A stretch of 64,000 nucleotides of DNA, taken from positions 1,984,001 to 2,048,000 of the forward strand of contig CP001643.1 in the NCBI GenBank assembly GCA_000023405.1, given 5' to 3'. Position numbers and translations under genes: made by a program. The DNA comes from Brachybacterium faecium DSM 4810 (GTDB taxonomy: Bacteria > Actinomycetota > Actinomycetes > Actinomycetales > Dermabacteraceae). Below, in pieces: positions 18,102 through 26,635 of the stretch; the first letter of the stretch is position 1, and the number at the start of each line of letters is the position of its first letter. Under the pieces are notes generated by a model. The model made no database searches. It was given only the letters and a program-made list of their open reading frames with translations, and was not told the DNA's origin.

Positions 18102-18140
18102 GCGCGAGGGGCACCGGATGTGGCGCGGTGCCCCTCGCGC
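18102..18140 (-). terminator. 15-bp perfect hairpin after the Ltp-repeat gene
   Basis: GCGCGAGGGGCACCG pairs perfectly with CGGTGCCCCTCGCGC around a 9-base loop. It lies 15 bases beyond the stop of the minus-strand Ltp-repeat gene. No T-run follows, so termination is inferred from stem strength and position. Confidence 0.6.
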
Positions 18141-18154
18141 GCTCTGCGACCGTC

Positions 18155-19054
18155 TCAGTCGTCGAGGTGCTCGACTGCGTAGTCGGCCTGCTCCTGGGTG
18201 AACTGGTCACCGTAGGGCGAGGACAGCTGGTCGCGGATCGCCTCCGGGGACATGTCCATCGTGTCCCGGTAGACGAGGGCGGACTGGCGGGCGTTCTCGT
18301 TCCAGTCCGCCTCGATCGTGTCGATCGCGTGCTGCGCCTGCTCCTCGGTGAACTGCTCGCCGTGCTCGGAGGTGAGCTGCTCGAAGATGCCCTGCTTCGA
18401 CATGTGCATGGTCTCGGAGTAGCTCTCCGCGGACTGCAGCGCGTTGTCGTTCCAGTCCGCGTCCAGGGTGTCGACCGCGTACTGCGCGGCCTCCTCGGAG
18501 AACTGGTCCCCGTACTCGGAGGTGAGCTGCTCGAAGATGCCCTGCTTCGACATGTGCATGAGATCGGAGTAGGTCTCGGCGCTCTTCAGTGCAGAGGCGT
18601 GGTCGGAGGGGACGTCGCCGTCGGCGCCGTCCTCCTCCGCAGGGGCCTCTGCCGGCTCCTCGTCGGCCTCCTCCTCGGCGGGAGCGTCCTCCGCAGCGGT
18701 CTCGTCCTCCGCCGCCTCCTCAGCAGGCGCGTCCTCGCTCGCCTCTGCGGCGTCGCTCGGCGTCTCCGCCGGCTCGGCGGCCGACGTCTCCTCGGAGGCA
18801 GCGGGATCGTCGTCGCCGACGCCGCTGAAGACCAGGGCCGAGCAGCCGCCGACCGCGAGCACGAGCAGGGCGAGGCAGCCGCATCCGGCCGCGATCAGAC
18901 CTTTCTTCTTCCCGCTCCTGGCGGGAGCGGTCGGGGCGGGCACCTCACCGGGTGGGGCGCCGTGGGCAGGGCCTGAGAACTCGGGGCCGGAGGGGAGGTC
19001 CGAGGAGCTCGGATCCTGGGGAGAAGGGGGCATGCTCGTCACGCTGGACTCCAT
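18155..19054 (-). CDS. Ltp-repeat (host cell surface-exposed lipoprotein family) membrane-anchored protein
   Basis: The protein has 299 residues. Residues 1-47 are Pro/Ser-rich and cytoplasmic-looking, a KKK stop precedes a single membrane helix at about 51-78, residues 81-150 are an acidic Ala/Glu-rich stalk, and residues 155-299 are three repeats with an exact 50-residue period, each around SYSxxMHMSKQGIFEQLTSE and W-N at the end. These match the Ltp family, named for a phage lipoprotein that blocks superinfection. The membrane helix ends in VGGC, a poor lipobox, so anchoring may be by the helix itself. A start at the ATG at 19033 is an alternative. Confidence 0.82.
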   Translation of the reverse strand: MESSVTSMPPSPQDPSSSDLPSGPEFSGPAHGAPPGEVPAPTAPARSGKKKGLIAAGCGCLALLVLAVGGCSALVFSGVGDDDPAASEETSAAEPAETPSDAAEASEDAPAEEAAEDETAAEDAPAEEEADEEPAEAPAEEDGADGDVPSDHASALKSAETYSDLMHMSKQGIFEQLTSEYGDQFSEEAAQYAVDTLDADWNDNALQSAESYSETMHMSKQGIFEQLTSEHGEQFTEEQAQHAIDTIEADWNENARQSALVYRDTMDMSPEAIRDQLSSPYGDQFTQEQADYAVEHLDD

Positions 19055-19379
19055 TCTGGGTACGGCACGCTGACCGTCGGGCACGGTGGTGCCGGGGCCG
19101 GTGCGGGGGTGAGGCGTGGGACGGGTGCGTCGGCCCGAAGAGTCGCGGTGACGCGTCGAGCTCCGGCGTCTCGACCACGGGAGGGGCGAGGGAGCTGCGC
19201 CGTTGTATGCCTGCTCCCGCAAGGTACCGACGGGCTGGGACATTCCAAGCTCGCCCACGCAGGATCCGACCGTCTGCCAGCGCTCACAGGAGCGGAGCGC
19301 GAGCTCCTGCGCCCTCCCTCGCGACGCGTGGGTCACCTCGACCACCGGGAAGTTCAACCCGGCGTGCTCTACTCAGGAG
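19055..19379. other. 325-base intergenic region between divergent genes
   Basis: The region separates the Ltp-repeat gene and the zinc-ribbon gene, so it should hold both promoters. I see a small 7-bp inverted repeat (CAGGAGC / GCTCCTG) near 19289-19311 and an AGGAG directly against the zinc-ribbon ATG, but no promoter pair I would defend and no further gene. Confidence 0.4.
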
Positions 19380-19766
19380 ATGAACACCCTCTCCTCCACC
19401 CGCCGCTCGATGTCCCGCGCCGAGGCGCTCTCCTGGAACCCGAACTGGTCGGTCGGTGATATCCGCGTGATCGAGGAGAACCTCGACAGGCTCGCCGCGC
19501 GCACCTTCTTCCGCACGAGGTCGAACAGCACCGTCACCGCACAGGACGACTCGGGGCGCTCGATCATGTACCTCCACCCCGGATATGTGACGTTCCCCAA
19601 GGGCCTGGCACCCGAGGACCGCAAGGATCTCGAGATGCACGGGTTCACCCTGTCCACCGCACAGTCGCGGGCCGCCTCCCGGGCGATGCCGGAGGAGACC
19701 CTCTCCTTCTGTCCGGGCTGCTTCTATGCCCTGCCCGCCACGGGCGTGTGCGACACCTGCGGCTGA
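19380..19766 (+). CDS. small protein with C-terminal zinc ribbon, function unknown
   Basis: The protein has 128 residues from the chosen ATG. Near the end it has CPGC followed 10 residues later by CDTC, a treble-clef or zinc-ribbon pattern. The middle part (NWSVGDIRVIEENLDRLAARTFF and FPKGLAPEDRKDLEMHGFTL) is not one I can assign. The frame is open for 59 codons upstream, but those are irregular in codon use, so the internal start with AGGAG immediately before it is preferred; the zero spacing is odd, and translation may instead be leaderless. I do not recognise a family. Confidence 0.6.
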   Translation: MNTLSSTRRSMSRAEALSWNPNWSVGDIRVIEENLDRLAARTFFRTRSNSTVTAQDDSGRSIMYLHPGYVTFPKGLAPEDRKDLEMHGFTLSTAQSRAASRAMPEETLSFCPGCFYALPATGVCDTCG

Positions 19767-19913
19767 GCAGGACCCGGCTCCGCTGGCGTCGCTGCCGTGC
19801 GGGCGCGGCGCAGCGGAGGCGAGGAGCACCGCTGTCGCCGCGCCGCTGCCAGCGCTTTCGGGACAGTGGCGGGGCCCCTCTTGACAAGCACCCGCCCCAC
19901 CCTCCACCCTCTA

Positions 19914-19933
19914 CGTCATACGATTAACTGATC
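19914..19933 (+). promoter_or_regulatory. shared regulatory motif upstream of the lacI gene
   Basis: The site CGTCATACGATTAACTGATC matches 16 of 20 positions with a site at 22964-22983 in front of the binding-protein gene of the same operon. It ends 44 bases before the lacI start. Together with the following bases it also forms an imperfect inverted repeat (GTCATACGAT / ATCGTTGAC). It is a candidate operator for this LacI regulator. Confidence 0.55.
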
Positions 19934-19977
19934 GTTGACCGGACCAGACCGACGAGCTGAGGACGAGGAGCATCGCG

Positions 19978-20997
19978 ATGGCGCAGCGCCCCACCATGCA
20001 CGACGTGGCCGCGAAGGCCGGCGTGTCCCAGGCCGTCGTCTCGCTCGTGCTCGGCGGCCGCTACGCCGGCCGCGCCTCGGAGCGCACCGCGGAGCGGATC
20101 CGCGAGGCGGCCGACGCCCTCGGCTACCGCCGGAACCTCCAGGCGAAGACCCTGAAGACGGGCGTCGCGGAGATCATCGGCCTGGTCGGCGACGAGGTCG
20201 CCACCTCCCCCTTCTCGGGGCAGATGATCAAGGGGGCCCAGGACCTCGCCTGGGGGGAGGGCAACACCCTCATGACGGTCGACACCGGCGGCGATGCCGC
20301 CCTCGAGGCCGCCGCGATCGAGACCATGCTCTCCCACCAGGTGCGCGGGATCCTCTACACGGCGATGTATCACCGCGAGCTCGAGGTGCCGCGCGCGGCC
20401 CTCGAGACCCGGGCCGTCACGCTCAATGCGCGCGATCTCACCGGGAGCACGCCGAGCGTCGTCCCGGATGAGGAGAAGGGCGGGTACGACGCGACCCGCC
20501 TCCTGCTCGAGGCGGGCCACACGCGCATCGGCATGATCAACATCCAACCCGAGGAGGCGATCCCTGCGGCGCGCGACCGCCGCCGCGGGTACCAGCGCGC
20601 CCTGGCCGAGGCCGGCCTCCCCTCCAGCCCGGAGCTGATCATCGCCGGCGAGGGCATCCACCGCAGCGGCGACGAGGGGGCGCGCGCCCTGCTCGCGCTC
20701 GAGGAGCCGGTCACAGCGATCTTCTGCGGGAACGACCGGACGGCGCTGGGCGCCTACCAGGCGCTCGACGAGCTCGGCCTGCGCATCCCCGAGGACATCT
20801 CGATCGTCGGCTTCGACGACCAGGACGTGCTGCGGGACTTCTTCCACCCTCCCCTGACCACCGTGCAGCTGCCCTTCCTCGCCATGGGCGAGCAGGCCGC
20901 GGCGCTCGTCCTGGATCCGGCAGCCGCTGCCGAGACCCACATCATCCCCTGCCCCGTGATCCACCGCGGATCCGTCGCTCCCCCGAAAGGACGCTGA
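19978..20997 (+). CDS. LacI family transcriptional regulator of the fructan/oligosaccharide operon
   Basis: The protein has 339 residues. It begins with the LacI helix-turn-helix (TMHDVAAKAGVSQAVVSLVL) at residues about 6-25, followed by the hinge and a sugar-sensing domain with the family signature TAIFCGNDRTALGAYQAL and PEDISIVGFDD. It lies three bases ahead of the LplB-type permease gene and is first in the operon, so it is very probably the local regulator. The motif at 19914-19933, repeated at 22964-22983, is its likely binding site. Confidence 0.92.
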   Translation: MAQRPTMHDVAAKAGVSQAVVSLVLGGRYAGRASERTAERIREAADALGYRRNLQAKTLKTGVAEIIGLVGDEVATSPFSGQMIKGAQDLAWGEGNTLMTVDTGGDAALEAAAIETMLSHQVRGILYTAMYHRELEVPRAALETRAVTLNARDLTGSTPSVVPDEEKGGYDATRLLLEAGHTRIGMINIQPEEAIPAARDRRRGYQRALAEAGLPSSPELIIAGEGIHRSGDEGARALLALEEPVTAIFCGNDRTALGAYQALDELGLRIPEDISIVGFDDQDVLRDFFHPPLTTVQLPFLAMGEQAAALVLDPAAAAETHIIPCPVIHRGSVAPPKGR

Positions 20998-21000
20998 GGC

Positions 21001-21984
21001 ATGACCACCGACACCGCCGTCGGCCCTGCACCATCGCAGGCCCCCGCACCGCCGGAGAAGGCGCCGAGGAACGCGCCTCGCCGCTCCCGGCTGCGACGCA
21101 TCCTCCAGAGCTGGCAGTTATACGTACTACTCGCGCCGGCCGTCATCTACCTGATCGTGTTCAAGTACTGGCCGATGTACGGCGCGCAGATCGCGTTCCG
21201 CGAGTACAACCCGATCGACGGCTTCTTCTGGAGCCCCTGGGTGGGCCTGGAGCACTTCGAGACCTTCATCTCGAGCTTCCAGTTCGGGCGCATCGTCGCC
21301 AACACGCTGACGATCAACACCGTCGGCCTGCTGGTGGCGTTCCCGGTCCCGATCATCCTCGCGCTGATCGTCAACCAGCTGCCCAGCGAGCGCTTCAAGC
21401 GGCTCACCCAGACGGTCCTCTACTCCCCGTCGTTCATCTCGGTGGTGGTCGTGGTCGGCATGATCCACCTGCTGTTCTCGCCGAGCTCGGGCCTCGTCAA
21501 CCACATGATCTCCGCCTTCGGCGGCGAGCCCATCTTCTTCATGGGCACCCCCGAGTGGTTCCGGCCGCTCTACATCGGCTCGGACGTGTGGCAGAACGCC
21601 GGCTTCTCGATGATCATCTACCTCGCCGCGCTCACCGCAATCGATCCCTCGCTCCACGAGGCCGCGCGCATGGACGGCGCGAACCGCTTCCAGCGGATCC
21701 GCCACATCGACATCCCCGGGATCCTGCCGGTGATCACGATCCTGTTCATCCTCGCCGTGGGCAACATCTTCAACCTCGGCTTCGAGAAGGTCTACCTGAT
21801 GCAGACGGACCTGAACCTGCCCACCTCCGAGGTCATCAACACCTACGTGTACAAGGTCGGCCTGCAGGGCGCCCAGTTCAGCTACTCGGCGGCCATCGGG
21901 CTGTTCAACTCCGTCCTGAACCTCCTCCTTCTGGTGACCTTCAACTGGGTCGCGAAGAAGGCCAACCAGTCGAGCCTGTGGTGA
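21001..21984 (+). CDS. sugar ABC transporter permease (LplB family)
   Basis: The protein has 327 residues with six predicted membrane helices after a Pro-rich cytoplasmic tail of about 35 residues. The segment FKYWPMYGAQIAFREYNPIDGF is typical of the LplB branch of carbohydrate permeases (seen here as KYWPMYGAQIAF and REYNPIDGF). The EAA loop reads EAARMDGANRFQRIRHIDIPG, seen as EAARMDGANRFQRI. It forms the channel with the next gene product. No ATPase gene is in the operon, which is usual for this family because a shared MsmK/UgpC-type ATPase elsewhere serves it. Confidence 0.92.
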   Translation: MTTDTAVGPAPSQAPAPPEKAPRNAPRRSRLRRILQSWQLYVLLAPAVIYLIVFKYWPMYGAQIAFREYNPIDGFFWSPWVGLEHFETFISSFQFGRIVANTLTINTVGLLVAFPVPIILALIVNQLPSERFKRLTQTVLYSPSFISVVVVVGMIHLLFSPSSGLVNHMISAFGGEPIFFMGTPEWFRPLYIGSDVWQNAGFSMIIYLAALTAIDPSLHEAARMDGANRFQRIRHIDIPGILPVITILFILAVGNIFNLGFEKVYLMQTDLNLPTSEVINTYVYKVGLQGAQFSYSAAIGLFNSVLNLLLLVTFNWVAKKANQSSLW

Positions 21985-21989
21985 TACCG

Positions 21990-22937
21990 ATGACGACATC
22001 CACCCGCACCCTGCCCAGCAACCGCACGTTCAGGCCCCGGCCGCAGAACGTCGTGAACCGCGTCGCGGACCCCCTGTTCGTGATCATCACGTACGGGATC
22101 ATCGCGCTCGCGATCCTGCTCATCGTCTACCCGCTGTACTTCATCGTGATCGCCTCGATCTCGGATCCGAACCTCGTCCAGCAGGGCAAGGTCGTCCTCT
22201 TCCCGCGCGGCGTCACCTTCGACGGGTATCTCACGATCTTCGGCACCTCGACCATCGTGCGCGGCTTCATGAACTCCGTGATGTACACCGCGGTGGGCAC
22301 CTTCATCAGCGTCGCGATGATCCTCTTCGGCGCCTACGCCCTGGCCCGCAAGGACATGCCCGGCCGGAACGTGTTCATGATCCTGTTCGTGGTCACGATG
22401 TTCTTCGACGGCGGCATGATCGCCCGGTACCTCGTGGTCAAGGAGCTGGGCATGCTCGACACGATGTGGGCCGTGGTGCTCCCCGGGGCGGTGGGGGTGT
22501 GGAACCTCGTCATCGCCCGCACCTTCTTCGAGCAGAACCTCTCCCCCGAGCTGAGGGAGGCGGCGCAGCTGGACGGCGCCTCCGACTTCCGCTTCTTCTT
22601 CAGCATCGCCCTGCCGCTGTCGAAGCCGCTCATCGTGCTCATGGCGATGATCCACATCGTCGCGAACTGGAACGCCTTCTTCGACGCGATGATCTACCTC
22701 AGCGACGAGTCGAAGTACCCCCTCCAGCTCATCCTGCGCAATGTGCTCATCCAGTCCCAGGCCTCCGCCTCCGGGATGGACATGGCGTCGATGGACTCCA
22801 CGGCCGCGGCGCAGAAGATGGGCGAGCTGCTGAAGTACTCGATGATCGTGGTCTCCACGATCCCGCTGCTCGTCGCGTTCCCGTTCCTGCAGCGCTACTT
22901 CATCAAGGGTGCGACCCTCGGCGCGCTGAAGAGCTGA
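21990..22937 (+). CDS. carbohydrate ABC transporter permease (YtcP family)
   Basis: The protein has 315 residues from the ATG at 21990, with six membrane helices. The EAA loop is present as ELREAAQLDGASDFRFFF, and the tail ends QRYFIKGATLGALKS, a classic ending for the YtcP branch. It is the heterodimer partner of the LplB-type permease. A GTG at 21981 overlaps the previous stop and would give coupled translation with three extra residues; neither start has a strong ribosome binding site. Confidence 0.92.
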   Translation: MTTSTRTLPSNRTFRPRPQNVVNRVADPLFVIITYGIIALAILLIVYPLYFIVIASISDPNLVQQGKVVLFPRGVTFDGYLTIFGTSTIVRGFMNSVMYTAVGTFISVAMILFGAYALARKDMPGRNVFMILFVVTMFFDGGMIARYLVVKELGMLDTMWAVVLPGAVGVWNLVIARTFFEQNLSPELREAAQLDGASDFRFFFSIALPLSKPLIVLMAMIHIVANWNAFFDAMIYLSDESKYPLQLILRNVLIQSQASASGMDMASMDSTAAAQKMGELLKYSMIVVSTIPLLVAFPFLQRYFIKGATLGALKS

Positions 22938-22963
22938 CCGTCCCCCGACGTCCCGATCCGAAC

Positions 22964-22983
22964 CGTCATACGTACAACTGATC
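22964..22983 (+). promoter_or_regulatory. second copy of the lacI-associated motif, upstream of the binding-protein gene
   Basis: The site CGTCATACGTACAACTGATC shares CGTCATACG and ACTGATC at the same spacing with the site at 19914-19933. It lies 27 bases before the binding-protein start, in the only sizeable gap inside this operon. This suggests an internal promoter controlled by the same regulator. Confidence 0.55.
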
Positions 22984-23010
22984 TGCAACCCGAGACGAAG
23001 GAGTCCCACC

Positions 23011-24594
23011 ATGCTGTCCCGTCGCCAATTCACCCTCGGTGCCACCGCCCTCTCCCTCACCGCCGGCCTCGCGGCCTGCGGCCGCCCCTCCGCGACCGAG
23101 ACGGAGGACAAGTCCTCCGACGTCGGCCTCACCGACTCCGGCCTCCCGGTCGTCACCGGTGACCTCACCCTCCGCTTCGGGGGCGGGAAATCCGCCCTCG
23201 CCCCCGACTACGAGTCGATGGAGCTGGTCAAGACCTGGACCGAGGATTCAGCCATCACCATCGACTGGGTCAACGAGCCGGACGAGGTCTGGGCCGAGAA
23301 GAAGAACCTCCTGATGGCCAGCGGCGAGCTGCCCGACGCCCTGTTCAACACGGGGCTCTCCGACGCCGAGATCGCGAAGTACGGCGCCAACGGCACGCTC
23401 GTCGCCCTCGAGGAGATGATCCCCGAGCACGCCCCCACCCTCCACGGCATCCTCGAGGAGCGCCCTGACATCCGCTCCGCGATCACCGCCTCGGACGGCC
23501 ACATCTACTCGCTGCCCAGCGTCGAGGAGCTCGGACTCGTCGAATTCCCGAGCATGCTCTTCCTCAACACCGACTGGCTCGAGCAGCACGGCCTCGACAT
23601 GCCGACCACGGTGGACGAGTACCACGAGACGCTGCTGGCCTTCAAGGAGGACGGCCCCTCGGGCGTCCTGCCCCTGTCCTTCATGGGGGCCGAGAACATC
23701 GCGGATCTCATCGCGGCGATCGGCGGCCAGGCCGACAACCCCGACCACCGCATCGTCCAGGACGGCAAGGTCCTGTTCACGGCGGACAAGGACGGCTTCG
23801 CCGACGCGATCGCCACCCTCCACACCTGGTACCGCGAGGGCCTCATCGACCAGGAATCCTTCGCCCAGGACTACGTCAAGTTCATCGCGAAGGGCAAGGC
23901 GGATCCGCAGACTCTCGGCTCCTTCTTCTTCTGGGAGATCACCGAGGTGGTCGGCTACGAGCGCGCCGATCAGTACCAGATCGTGCCGATCTTCCCCGGC
24001 CCCGACGGCGTGCAGCGGGCCTGCGTCGCCAACAACCAGGAGATCAACCGCGACGCCTTCGCGATCAGCCGCACCAACGAGTACGCCGCGGCGACGCTGC
24101 GCTGGGCCGACATGCTCTTCGACCCCGTCATGAGCGCGCAGGCGAACTGGGGTCCGCTCGGCATCGCCCAGGAGATGAACGACGACGGGATGCTCGAGCA
24201 GATCCCCGTCGCCGACGGCGAGAGCGAACAGGAGCGCCGCGTGAAGGTCGCCCCGGGCGGCCCGAAGATCATCACCGCGGAGGACTTCGAGACCGTCGTG
24301 CTGCCCGAGCCGCGCGCCGCCGAGCGCCAGGAGCAGATCGCCGAGTTCTACGAACCGCACCGTGCGAACGAGAAGTACCCGCCGGTGATGCTGTCGGTCG
24401 AGGAGCTGAACGAGATCAGCACCATCGAGGCCGACGTGAAGACCCTCGTGGACGAGAAGATCTCGACCTGGATCGTCAAGGGCGGCATCGAGGAGCAGTG
24501 GGACGGCTACGTCGCCCAGCTCGAATCGATCGGCCTGCCCGAGATGATCGAGGTCTACCAGACCGCCTACGACCGCTACATCGACAACGCCTGA
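23011..24594 (+). CDS. sugar ABC transporter substrate-binding lipoprotein (LipO-like)
   Basis: The protein has 527 residues. The N-terminus has a twin-arginine motif (SRRQFTLG), a hydrophobic stretch and a lipobox LAAC with the lipid-bearing cysteine at residue 23, so it should be an exported, membrane-anchored lipoprotein. The mature part is of the large extracellular solute-binding type that accompanies LplB/YtcP permeases. A good ribosome binding site (GAAGGAG) precedes the ATG. The adjacent GH32 enzyme suggests a fructose-containing oligosaccharide as ligand, which is inference. Confidence 0.9.
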   Translation: MLSRRQFTLGATALSLTAGLAACGRPSATETEDKSSDVGLTDSGLPVVTGDLTLRFGGGKSALAPDYESMELVKTWTEDSAITIDWVNEPDEVWAEKKNLLMASGELPDALFNTGLSDAEIAKYGANGTLVALEEMIPEHAPTLHGILEERPDIRSAITASDGHIYSLPSVEELGLVEFPSMLFLNTDWLEQHGLDMPTTVDEYHETLLAFKEDGPSGVLPLSFMGAENIADLIAAIGGQADNPDHRIVQDGKVLFTADKDGFADAIATLHTWYREGLIDQESFAQDYVKFIAKGKADPQTLGSFFFWEITEVVGYERADQYQIVPIFPGPDGVQRACVANNQEINRDAFAISRTNEYAAATLRWADMLFDPVMSAQANWGPLGIAQEMNDDGMLEQIPVADGESEQERRVKVAPGGPKIITAEDFETVVLPEPRAAERQEQIAEFYEPHRANEKYPPVMLSVEELNEISTIEADVKTLVDEKISTWIVKGGIEEQWDGYVAQLESIGLPEMIEVYQTAYDRYIDNA

Positions 24595-24647
24595 CCTGAC
24601 CGTCACCCGATCCCGGGTGCGGCCGCTTCCCCGACGACAGAGAGATC

Positions 24648-26066
24648 ATGACCCCCACCACGCTGTCCCCGTCCCGTGCCGACCTGTACCGTCCCCGGTT
24701 CCATCTGACACCGGAGTCGACCTGGATGAATGACCCCAACGGCCTCATCCGCCACGAGGGCCGCTGGCACGCCTTCTACCAGAACAATCCCCACGGCAGC
24801 CTGTGGGGCAACCTCTCCTGGGGCCACGCCGTCTCCGACGACCTCGCGACGTGGACCCACCTGCCGGTGGCGCTGCCCTGCTCGGAGCACGAGATGATCT
24901 TCTCCGGCAGCGTCGTGCACGATGCCGAGAACAGCTCGGGTCTGGCCGCGCCGGGCGCATCCGGACCGCTGGTGGCCTTCTACACCAGCGCCTACTCCCC
25001 CGACCACCCCACCCACCCCGGGCTCCAGGCACAGTCGATCGCCTACTCCACGGACGGCGGGACCGAGTGGACCTTCTACGCGGACAACCCGATCCTGGAC
25101 CGCGGCTCCGCGAACTTCCGGGACCCCAAGGTGTTCTGGCATGCGGAGAGCGGGCGCTGGGTGATGGTGACGGTCGAGGCGGCGGATCAGCAGGTCCACC
25201 TGCACACCTCGGCGAACCTGCTCACCTGGGAGGAGGCCTCGGTGTTCACCCATCCGGGGCTGGACGGGGTGCTGTGGGAATGCCCGGATCTGCTGCGGGT
25301 CCCGGTCACCGGCACCGCCGATGCTCCGGAGGGCGAGGCATGGGTGATGGTGATCAGCACCAATCCGGGCGGGCCGGCCGGCGGCTCGGGCGGCTACGTG
25401 CTGATCGGTGATTTCGACGGCCGCACCTTCACCACGCAGGCGCAGCCGCAGCCGCTGGACCTGGGCCAGGACTGCTACGCCGCGGTCTCCTTCTCCGGGG
25501 TGGAGGGCGCTCCGGTGCTGCTGGGCTGGATGAACAACTGGGCCTACGCCGACCAGACCCCCACCGATCCGTGGCGCTCCGCCATGACCCTGCCCCGCAC
25601 GCTCCACCTCGAGCCGGTCGCCGGCGGCGGCCTCGAGCTGCTCCAGCACCCGATCGTCCCGGAGGCGGTGCGGACCGTGGACCTCGGTGCGGTCGCGACC
25701 GCGGTGGAGCCGGTGGTGCTGGACGCCGTGGAGCCCTTCCGCGTGCAGGGCACTCTCGGTCTGCGCACCCCGCAGCGCATGGTGCTCCGCTTCGGCGAGG
25801 AGGAGGCCGCCCCCGAGCTGGTGCTCTCCGTGGACGCCGAGGGACGGGTGGTCCTGGATCGGAGCGCCGCGCACGGGGTGGACTTCGCCCCGGAGCACGG
25901 CGCCTCCGCGCCGTACACACCCGCGGCCGGGAGCGAGGAGGTGGCGTTCGATCTGGTGGTCGACCGCTCCTGCGTCGACCTGCAGCTCGACGGCGGCCGT
26001 GCGCTGGTCTCGCAGCAGATCTTCCCCGGCGCCGCCGAGGTGAGCATCCGCGGCGAGAGCGCCTGA
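24648..26066 (+). CDS. glycoside hydrolase family 32 enzyme (beta-fructofuranosidase/levanase type)
   Basis: The protein has 472 residues. The GH32 five-bladed domain shows the nucleophile in WMNDPNG (D29), the transition-state stabiliser in FRDPKVFW (D159) and the acid/base glutamate in WECPDL (E211). A beta-sandwich domain follows from about residue 330 to the end. There is no signal peptide, so it acts in the cytoplasm on sugar brought in by the upstream transporter, releasing fructose from sucrose, kestose or short fructans. It is the last gene of the lacI operon and lies 53 bases after the binding protein. Confidence 0.93.
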   Translation: MTPTTLSPSRADLYRPRFHLTPESTWMNDPNGLIRHEGRWHAFYQNNPHGSLWGNLSWGHAVSDDLATWTHLPVALPCSEHEMIFSGSVVHDAENSSGLAAPGASGPLVAFYTSAYSPDHPTHPGLQAQSIAYSTDGGTEWTFYADNPILDRGSANFRDPKVFWHAESGRWVMVTVEAADQQVHLHTSANLLTWEEASVFTHPGLDGVLWECPDLLRVPVTGTADAPEGEAWVMVISTNPGGPAGGSGGYVLIGDFDGRTFTTQAQPQPLDLGQDCYAAVSFSGVEGAPVLLGWMNNWAYADQTPTDPWRSAMTLPRTLHLEPVAGGGLELLQHPIVPEAVRTVDLGAVATAVEPVVLDAVEPFRVQGTLGLRTPQRMVLRFGEEEAAPELVLSVDAEGRVVLDRSAAHGVDFAPEHGASAPYTPAAGSEEVAFDLVVDRSCVDLQLDGGRALVSQQIFPGAAEVSIRGESA

Positions 26067-26083
26067 GGGCAGCGCCCGACGGT

Positions 26084-26581
26084 TCAGCGCACCATGCGCA
26101 GCGCGGCGATGCCGCCGAAGGCTGATCCGTCGTCCTCCGCCCCGTCGGCGGTGAAGCCGTTGCGCTCGTAGAAGCGCACCGCCCGCGGGTTGCCGCGCGC
26201 GACCCACAGCTGGGCCGCGGCACCCGCGGGCAGGACGGCGTCGAGCAGATCCTGCCCGATGCCGCTGCCCTGATGCCGCGCGAGCACATAGAGGTTCGTC
26301 AGCTCGAGGCCCCGCAGCGGCGCGACCTCACCGCGCGGCACCGCGGGCGCGGTGATCGCCACGCCCACGATGCTCCCGTCCGCCTCGGCGAGCATCGCCT
26401 CGACACCCGTGGAGAGCATCGTCCGCCAGTTCTCGATGCTCCGCTCCCGATTGGCTCGCCGCCAGAAACCCGCGTCGGCGAGGTCCGCGTAGGTCTCGAC
26501 GAAGGAGGCGTAGTGCATGGCGCCGGCATCCTCGGCATCGTCCGGGACAGCCGGCCGCAGGCGGACCTCGTCAGCGAGCAT
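26084..26581 (-). CDS. GNAT family N-acetyltransferase
   Basis: The protein has 165 residues from the ATG at 26581. It has the GNAT layout: an N-terminal strand VRLRPAVPDDA, an acceptor region, and the acetyl-CoA-binding segment LYVLARHQGSGIGQDLLDAV with the Q/RxxGxG/A loop (HQGSGIG), followed by NPRAVRFYERNGF near the end. The acceptor is unknown. An ATG at 26617 would add 12 residues; I prefer the inner start because the fold begins right after it. It lies downstream of a TetR gene and is convergent with the GH32 gene. Confidence 0.85.
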   Translation of the reverse strand: MLADEVRLRPAVPDDAEDAGAMHYASFVETYADLADAGFWRRANRERSIENWRTMLSTGVEAMLAEADGSIVGVAITAPAVPRGEVAPLRGLELTNLYVLARHQGSGIGQDLLDAVLPAGAAAQLWVARGNPRAVRFYERNGFTADGAEDDGSAFGGIAALRMVR

Positions 26582-26635
26582 GGAAGAACGGCAGCCGCGC
26601 TCCGGCGCCCGCGCCATGCATCGATGCAGCTCGGT

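Noticed and set aside
19881..19886. TTGACA as -35 box of the second lacI gene
   Set aside because: The hexamer is perfect, but no acceptable -10 lies 16-18 bases downstream.
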